DNA of 64,000 nt. Source: Terana coerulea. Lineage: Eukaryota > Basidiomycota > Agaricomycetes > Polyporales > Phanerochaetaceae. The notes under the pieces are model-generated. The model was not told where the DNA came from and did no database searches. It saw nothing but the letters and a program-made list of their open reading frames with translations. Shown in pieces: positions 56,634-64,000 of the stretch (position 1 is the stretch's first letter; each line of letters begins with the position of its first letter). Made by a program: the position numbers and the translations under genes. The stretch lies in the NCBI GenBank assembly GCA_024811115.1, contig JAKOGH010000324.1:62001-126000 (forward strand), written 5' to 3'.

Positions 56634-57137
56634 GATTTATCGCGTCGCTGCTTCTTCAAGCTTCATTCACGACGGTGCTATGAGCGCCCCTGAAATAATT
56701 TCAAGGAGTCAATTTACGCTGCAGCCCACCTTCTCCAGATCTATCATGTATTTGTACATAGTACTCACTGAGTGGAATATGGGCGTTTGTCCCAGTTCGA
56801 TCTGCCAGCGACTCTTCTCGCGTCGATTGGCACCGTATTTCCATGGTCCGGCCTTCAAAGCTTCAAGCTTGAGGTTCAAACACTGGTTGACTGTAATGAC
56901 AGACAATAGAAAGACTGGTGGCCAACAGTAAAGCAGGGATGTGAGACGTGTCGACAGCAATGAAAGTGCGCATAATAGCGGGCGTACAAATAGACACACA
57001 CAAACGCTAGGCCGCCCTCCGAGACGTTGGCCACCCCAATTACCACGAACGACTCCTTCCACAACCACCACTAACACGTCTCAACTGTCTCGTTTGTTCC
57101 ACCAATTCTTCATAATTCTGATATCTCATCTCATGTA
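56634..57137. other. intergenic, no gene recognised
   Basis: 3' flank of the orphan pair and promoter of the coiled-coil gene. Nothing else seen. Confidence 0.5.
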
Positions 57138-60100
57138 ATGTCGCCCTCACAATCTTCCGGGAGAAATCGCGAATCCATTGCCGACATCGAAGGAGTCCTG
57201 TACGAAGTATTCCACAACCACCCCAAGGCCACCGTCAACGACGCGGGCGAGCCTTTCATACCCGGAGACGCGCTTGCCTCTGTCTTGCGCCAGTACTCAG
57301 CCAGGAGCAACAATGGGCAGCTATTGGACGAAGAAGAGGAAGCGTTGTTGATCCAGTTCATCGCAGACTACCACATAGAGCTCATCTCCCCACAAGTTGT
57401 CGTCGACTTTATTGCCTCGAAGACGAAGCCCAGTCCAACCTCCGAGTCAGCCCCTGCTCCTGAGCCAGACGAATCACTACAGCGGCGAGGGCGCGAAGAG
57501 GAGCGAACCGAGTACGAGTACGACGCCCGCTCCCGCTCGTCTAGTCGAGGATCAATTGGGACATCCGTCTATCGCCCGTCGAGCAGGTCGACATCAAGAG
57601 GACCGTCTGTTCCGCCCAAGACTCCCTTGAAAGACTCTCCGTTTGACGTCTCACGGAGACAGCGGACAACGCCATTGGTGAACCAGGTACCTTCTGCCTG
57701 GACGCGACGACCGCCTCCGACGCGTCGTAGGAGCGACGCGGGGATGACAGGACGCGCAACGAGTGATTCTGAAGTAAGCTGCAAATTTGCACTATATCTT
57801 CTGTTGCTCAACATTTTAGCAGTCCTCCGTTTCGTCGCCCCCTATAGCATATACCCGCTCCCAAGGGTCCCAAGGGTCAAACGGCGGACGAGCACGCGCT
57901 CCTTCGAACCCGATCTCTCCCAACCCGTACTCTACTCGAGACGATGGTGCGTTCTCGCCCATCAGCATCGGTACCACCTCTCGTCCCCACTCCCGTGCGC
58001 AGTCTCAGCCGCAAGGACACTTCAACCTGGACAGCATGTTCCAACGCCAGAATTCTACATCCCCGGAGGACAGCCATCACCATTACAATGACCAGACCAT
58101 AGGCCTGATGTCGCCCCCACCTAGCGACAGGGATCTTTCCTACGATGATGAGGAGCAGTTCATGGGCAGAATTTCGTCCCTCCCTATACCCACTCATTCC
58201 AACTCGGACTCTGATTCGGATTCAGATGATGACGATCCCACCCTTGGCCTTGTGCACGAACGCATTCCGACAGCATCAACCATTTCTCTGGATATCACCG
58301 AGCGTGTCGATGCTCTCCAACGAATCAATGACGAATTGCGCCGAAAGCTTCATGACACCGAGGAGATCTTGCAGAAGAGGCTTGCCGAGCGAGAGGCCGA
58401 GATTGAGGATATGCAGCAACATCTCGATGAGATGAAGAGCGAGCTCAACGCAACCAGACGCCAAGACAAGGAACTCCGTGCTAAGGAGGTGCGTGTATGC
58501 GGCCGAGTATGCGACTGTTATCGAATTAAACACACATCATTCTACAGCGCAGCAATATCACACAGATTCAAGGTCTTGAGCAGAATGTGGCGTCGCTGTC
58601 CAAGAGCCTCGAGAATGCCCGCCTAGCGTACCAGAATCTTAACTTCCAGTACGGCGAGCAATGTGGTACGTAGCTCAATCCGTTGTCTTAGTATCCATCC
58701 TTTACCCGTGTTTTATAGATGAGTCTCAGCGATATCGAGAGATGATCACTCAGCGCGACCAGGAAATCCAACAGTTGACCGACAGTCATGGTCTCAGTGC
58801 CCTCGAGCTCAAGAAGTGGGAAGAGGAGCAAGCGCACTGGCAGGACCGTATTCAGTCTCTCGAAGAAGAGCTAGTCTCAGCACAGGCGACGCACGCAGCT
58901 CTGGATGAGCAGAAGCAGGAGAATATGATGCTCAAGGAGACGATTGACCGTCTGCGCTTTGAGATGGACGAGATGCGCCATACAGCAGCTAACGGCCTGA
59001 ACGCAAGTGGTGGATCGAGCGCGAAGGGAACCATAAGCAAGAGTCTTGGTGCGGAGCTGATGAACAAGATGAAGACTGTGGAGTGGAAGGATGAGGAGGA
59101 AGATGGCAAGGAGGAGTCGGAAGAAGAGGAAGAGGAGGTTGTTGAGGAGGATACCGACGGCGAAGATGTTATACAGACGATCATCACGCGCACGAAACGG
59201 GTAAGGTTTCCCTCCATGACACGTCTTCTGCAACTGGCTCATAGTGTTCGTCGCATTTGCAGAAAGTCGGCAGTCGTGCTAAGACTGTCAAGACAGTTCA
59301 AATGGAGGAAACCAAAGAGTACTCTGACACTGGTGTCCAGCACGACGTCTCTTCGCGGACGTTCATGGTCCAGACCGATCCCGAGCCGCGGCCTGTCTTA
59401 TCGACCTTCAGCACCCAGACTGAAGGGCCTTCCAGCTCGTCCATGTCTATCCAGACTGAGCCAGAACCTGTACCTGCCCCCGTCGCCACTTCCGAAATGC
59501 AAGTGCAAACGGATCCAGCTGAGTCGGAACCCTTGGGTTCCGGCACATCGCACACCGACGAGGAAGACGAAACGATGGCATCTTCGTCGTCTACCATCAG
59601 CCCACCGACGCCGAAACCTCATAGCTTGGACGAGGCGCATAGTCACGATCTCCCACCTTCGTATCACCAAGTTGCCGGCCAGGACCAAGATGAGCTGGCA
59701 ATCCGCGTGGCCAACGAGACCCTCAGGAAGTGGCACAAGGGTCTCAAGCTTCCCATCGAGCCGTTGGCGGAAGGTATCTCCGAGGATGCCATCGAAGATT
59801 GGAAGGCCCTGAAGGAGGAGCTCGGCATCGAGTGCAGCGCTATCGACCGCATCGTCGAGAGCTCTCAGCGCACCGGCCTTCCCCGCCCCTCGAAGGAGTC
59901 CCGCCGCAGCCGCTTCTACAACATCTACAACACGTATGTGTACGGTGATAAGGCAAGCGGGCCATCGTCCATGCTCACCGGGCAATTCCTGTTCTGCGTG
60001 GGCGCGTCGGCCGCGGTCGCGTTCCTCGTGGGCAGCTCGATGGCGCCGCAGTACTCGATCCCTGGCGGACCCGTGTACTACGACCGCGCGGCGTGGTCGA

Positions 60101-60222
60101 GCTTCAACTCGATGCGCGCAGTGGGCGAGGGCTTCCCTGGCGACGGCTCGACGGCGCTGTGGGGCATCCTGGGCAGGCTGGGCGGAGGCGCTGCGCGAAC
60201 GCTGCAGGGTTGGCCTACATGA
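57138..60222 (+). CDS. coiled-coil, tail-anchored protein with an N-terminal helical module and QT-motif array
   Basis: A multi-exon gene that joins in frame. Residues ~1-95 form a small helical module (IADIEGVLYEVFHNHPKATV, LLDEEEEALLIQFIADYH) reminiscent of a degenerate EF-hand pair. A long Ser/Arg/Pro-rich disordered region follows, then an acidic run (SDSDSDSDDDD) and a long coiled coil (ITERVDALQRINDELRRKLH through LKETIDRLRFEMDEMRH). After another acidic tract come five VQ/IQ/TQ motifs, a folded patch (NETLRKWHKGLKLPIEPL), RRSRFYNIYNTYVYG and one membrane helix (FLFCVGASAAVAFLVGSS) near the C-terminus. I infer an organelle- or nuclear-membrane tether facing the cytosol. No precise family name can be given. 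Start 57138 opens the frame. Confidence 0.78.
59325..59525 (+). repeat. array of dynein-light-chain-like QT motifs in the coiled-coil protein
   Basis: Five short motifs in ~65 residues: GVQHDV, MVQTDP, STQTEG, SIQTEP and QVQTDP, spaced 12-22 residues apart. They fit the (V/I/T)-Q-(T/V)-(D/E) core known for LC8 (DYNLL) ligands. Confidence 0.6.
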
Positions 60223-61717
60223 AGCCGTCCATGTGTCCACCTCCTTCCATGCCAACCTTGTTCTTGCCATGTTACTCCCATCATCTCATCGTCACTCATG
60301 CGCAATATGTTATTTCAAGATCCATGCCAGAAACGTATACCCCCTCAATACCCTTATCCATACTCTATGTCAGGGCCTGCATATCTGGATACTTGCCCTT
60401 TAACGTTCCGCTGCGTTTAATGAACTTGTCAATTGTACTTGCTCTATGTCATGTCTCATGTTTGGTCACTTCAGTTCGTTGCTATCAGTAAATAGCTTGT
60501 AGTATGGTCGCGTTGTAAGACCTCCCAATCATAGCCTCCTTGTAATGTACGCTTTGTGCAATTTAAAGCGATATAAACAAACGACCCAGTTCAATATGTC
60601 TCCCTATGTCTATGCTTGCCTCTGTTTATCGCTGAGTGTTAGCAGCTTGCTCATCGCGAACCTAACGGATCTGGCTTGTGTCACTAGTAGACTCACTACA
60701 CTAGCATACGTGCGGGCGGCTATCTCGAAACGGCGTTCCTCCTTACCTTCGCCATCTCCCCGGCCCAATTGTCGGGACTTGCCCACAATGGATTGGTTCC
60801 GTAGTTTTCCTCTCAACTTTAGCGTATGCTATGGCGGTACGAAGGCGTCACAGCTCAAGAATAACCGCAGCTGACTCAGTGCATTCAGACGTATTGCGAG
60901 GTGACAGTGCTGCTCTCAGTCTGTAGCCTTTGCTCCGCCAGCTGGTTACAGACCAAATCTACGTGGTCTGGATATTTCGAAAAACTTTCATAGCAAGAGA
61001 GAGTGCGTTCTGAGATATTTTCTGTCGTCACTCTCCGTTGACGAGTAAGGGCCTAGACTGCTTCCAGCACGTACAGTTCGATGCGGGGGGATGCCTGTAC
61101 ACCAGTTCCCCATCTTAGCCTGTTCCTCTCCGACTTAGCTGGCTTAGAGAACGCCACGACATAGACTTGGGCAGCAGCATGACCGTGTCAACGTTTGTCT
61201 ATCGAGCGTAGAGAGCTACGTGTCCAATGACGATACCGACACAGGGCGCAGTACAACGCGGCATGGACGAAGTGGGGACTAAACCAAACAAATATCGTTA
61301 GAGAATTATCTTTGTTTTGCCTTGTCAAACTACGAAAGGCATCGATGGTATTTAGTGCGTCAACGAAGCCGTTTGTCCTCACAGAAGCGCTTATGACCCA
61401 AATGTTGTTGTTCTCAGCACATATATCGTCTTCGAGCATCGGAGCTTTGTAACTGGCCGTTGCGAAGTCTATGTACAAGGTCAATCAGGTTGGTACGGTG
61501 ACTGAACTCCGAGAGCTTCTAGCGCTAATTGTTGTTGTCGCCAGCGCCGACTACTTGTGTGTACGGAACTGCACAACCGGGCGGTGATCTGTGGCAATTG
61601 TGCCGCCGTATTCCTGGAAACGTCTCTTGTACATGCTTGAGTCATGGCAGCCATTGTTCCTCCACCTCACCCTTCAGTGCCCTACACTGCCGCTCTGGCC
61701 TCCCGAGCATCAAGCGC
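60223..61717. other. 1.5-kb intergenic stretch, no gene recognised
   Basis: Terminator side of the coiled-coil gene and upstream region of the kinase. Short frames only. Confidence 0.5.
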
Positions 61718-61725
61718 TATATAAG
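61718..61725 (+). promoter_or_regulatory. TATA box of the kinase gene
   Basis: TATATAAG about 51-58 bp before the ATG at 61776. Confidence 0.55.
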
Positions 61726-61775
61726 ATGCCTTTACATGCCTCACGCTCGCTGTCTCCCCACTCACCGTTTTCACC

Positions 61776-64000
61776 ATGGCTCCTCACTTAGTCGCGCGCA
61801 TCATAGGGTTTGGAAAGAAACCTTACAACGCGACATCGGTCGCATCTCCGAGTTCAACCATACTCCTCACGCCGCCGACTTCAAATGAATCTATCGGACA
61901 CGACACTCCCCCTGCGCCACAAAGACATGGCCTCAAGATGCGCTCTCTTGGCTGGTTCTCATTTAAAGGTCGTCGGAAAGCTGGGCAGCAGCCCCTGAAG
62001 AGTTCAGTGGTTACTCACGACCAACGCCACACCCTCAGATGTCTCCGAGCCCGTCGATTTTGACAAATGGAGCGTCCCCGTCTCCCACAGCTGTGTCGCA
62101 CGGAGCCAGCCTCACAGTCACGTGGGCAGACAAGAGGCTTCTGTCGTCCCCAGACGTCCTAGACATACAAGAATGCCTCCCAGTGGACTCCAGGCCGTCG
62201 GTAGCTGAAGCAGAGCCTTTTCCTTCACACACTGCGCCCCTGCATACCGACCCCGACGAAGTTCCTGCTTCCGTTGAAGACAATGTGGCGGCGAACAATT
62301 TTGAAGGGCCAACAGCAACACTTGATCCATCCGTTTTGCGCCATTCTCCTTCCCCTAGAAGCCAACCCTCCGCTCTGCAAGCCCCTCTTCACCGGATGCT
62401 CCTCACCGTGGCCCTTTCGGTAACGCTTTGGGGCTCTCTGTTGATGCCGAACAGTCAAAGGTCTCACTGAAGGTGGTCGAACCTCCGGCTCCCGAGCCAA
62501 GTGTACATGCCGAGCCTACGTCTCCTTCAGCCGTCAAGCAAGCTTCAGTGCCTCGGGCCGATGTTGGTCCTCCGGGACTACCTTCTCTTGATCTACCCAT
62601 TCACGGACCTTCCATGCATTCTCCTCCGCAGAACCACCAACCAGTCGTGCCGCCTGTAGCGCCACAACCCGTTGACTCCACCCCGCTCCATTCGGTCTAC
62701 TCCCCGCGAGGTTTCTGCACCGCATGAAGACCGGAAGCGCCAGTCTAAGCATAAGCACGCCCCGACACCTGCCGAAGTGGGCTACCTGCCGAAGTGCACG
62801 CTCCTCTCACGCGGCCATAAGCTAACGCAATATGGGGAGACCTTCACGGTGTCCAGCTGTATCGGAGACGGGGGATATGGTCGAGTCTATTTGGCCCAAA
62901 GGAAATGTGGCACTCCAGCTGCAGTGAAGGTCATTGCCAAGTCTCACATTACAGGCCACGATGGCACGATCTGGCCGAATGCGATCAACGAACATGAGGT
63001 CCTGAAGATGGCGACGCTTGCACAAGAACCATTCATGACCCATCTCTTGTACTCTTGGTCCGATAACAACAACGTATACTACGTTATGGTGAGTACGCTT
63101 GCCACCGTGCTGTCAATATTGGGCTGAAAGTCAAATCCGATTTGGTTAGAACGCATATAATTACACTCTTGAGAAAGCCATCGGCGTGTACGGTATCAAT
63201 TTCAGATTCCATGACTATGTGCATGAACTAGTGAGTGTTGCAGATTCCTTTTACCAGTATCACGACCCTGATCGACTTCACTGCAGGTTCAGGCCGTTGC
63301 AAGGTTTCACGCCATGGGCTATCTTCACCTTGATCTCAAGCCCAGCAACATTCTACTGTCTCCGACCGAACACCTTGCCCTTGCCGACTTCGGGTTGGCG
63401 ACTCGTCTTCCAGAAGATGGAACCATCATGAACGCCGAGGGGACGTCAGGCTGGGAGGCACCAGAGGTCTTCTCAGACGGCTTGTTCCCAATCGATCAGC
63501 GTGCGGACATCTGGAGTCTTGGATTGATCATATGCATGGCGTACTTCGCACGATCATACCCTTTGCACTTCCAGGAAGCTGGCCAAAAACTCAGAAAAGC
63601 CCCTGCTCGCAAGGCCGAGAACTACATGGACAAACTGCAGGAGATGACGAGATACTCGACTTTGAAGGACGATCCTTGCAAAGCCTTCGACGATATGGTC
63701 TTCCTGCGCAACTACCATCCGAGTCTGTACGACCTTGTGTCCAAGGTATGTTGCTTCTCTCATCAGCTTATGTACACTACGCTGAACCGCATCTCTCTTC
63801 TCTCAGATGCTGCAGAGAGATCCTAATAAGAGATGGACCGCTGAGCAGTTGAAGAATCATCACTACTTCCGCGACTTCCAAACCGGCCTCCAATGCGACT
63901 GGGCCAAACTGGACGAACTCAAACGTAGGTCTTACAGTAATGTGTGAAAGTGCTTGTCTCTCACACAGTGATCAATTCAGCTGTCTACCCTGCGTTTGCA
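61776..64000 (+). CDS. Ser/Thr protein kinase with long disordered N-terminus (runs off the window)
   Basis: Starts MAPHLVARIIGFGKKPYN. About 300 residues of Pro/Ser-rich disordered sequence follow, changing frame several times (near 62015, between 62080 and 62430, and near 62690). The kinase domain begins near 62850: glycine loop IGDGGYGRVY, AAVKVIAK (Lys), helix-C Glu in NEHEVLKMA, catalytic loop HLDLKPSNILL, DFG, activation segment GTSGWEAPEV, RADIWSLG, and RDPNKRWTAEQLKNHHYF of the C-lobe. The HRD arginine is replaced by leucine. Catalytic Lys, Asp, Asn and DFG are all present, so activity is likely. Introns interrupt the domain near 63090, 63232 and 63748, and a further one starts near 63925. 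The 3' end lies beyond the window. Substrates unknown. Confidence 0.8.

Noticed and set aside
59398..60270. A 290-codon minus-strand frame
   Set aside because: Antisense shadow of the coiled-coil/QT protein; Arg-rich, no domain, and the plus strand is clearly coding.
1..64000. CRISPR arrays, bacterial operons, transposons or viral genes
   Set aside because: No spaced direct repeats, no ribosome-binding-site-led gene strings, and no reverse transcriptase, integrase, transposase or capsid-like frames were seen; the polymerase at 29-33 kb is of the eukaryotic RNAi type, not viral.

Overview
The window reads as nuclear DNA of a filamentous basidiomycete, most likely an Agaricomycete of the wood-decay (polypore-like) type. 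The reasons are many short GT-AG introns of about 50-60 nt, very small exons, no operons, many F-box genes, a GH74 xyloglucanase, a fungal indoleamine dioxygenase, a quelling-type RNA-dependent RNA polymerase, MYND-finger proteins and an AIG1-like GTPase. I see no rRNA, no convincing tRNA, no CRISPR array and no recognisable transposon.

Layout. 0.6-4.1 kb: an F-box gene and a decayed tandem paralogue. 6.1-7.0 kb: a small secreted cysteine-containing protein. 7.2-10.9 kb: two tandem 2-oxoglutarate/Fe(II) oxygenase genes. 11.5-14.3 kb: a Dal5/pantothenate-type MFS permease. 15.0-20.9 kb: three more F-box genes. 23.1-25.3 kb: a DHA1-type MFS drug transporter. 25.7-28.7 kb: an LRRC40-like leucine-rich repeat protein. 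29.0-33.3 kb: an RNA-dependent RNA polymerase, convergent with the mitochondrial ABC exporter Atm1 (33.4-36.0 kb). 37-42 kb: a small conserved protein, an O-fucosyltransferase-like membrane protein, ribosomal protein eS10 and a MYND protein. 44-49.4 kb: a second MYND protein and the GH74 gene. 49.6-54.3 kb: indoleamine 2,3-dioxygenase and an AIG1-like GTPase with a long coiled coil. 54.9-56.6 kb: two tandem paralogues of a family I do not recognise. 57.1-60.2 kb: a coiled-coil, tail-anchored protein with a QT-motif array. 61.8 kb to the end: a Ser/Thr kinase cut by the window edge.

Most genes are unrelated housekeeping or lifestyle genes. The groupings that stand out are the F-box cluster, the oxygenase pair and the orphan pair beside the GTPase.

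A feature cutting across the window is that many conserved genes carry single-base frame breaks, mostly in or beside short homopolymers. They occur even in the essential eS10 gene, where one gain and one loss compensate each other. This looks more like residual sequencing or assembly error than mass pseudogenisation, so I annotate most such genes as CDS and note the break. The F-box copy at 2.7-4.1 kb has additional lesions and looks truly dead. Exon boundaries were read by eye from splice consensus and reading frame.
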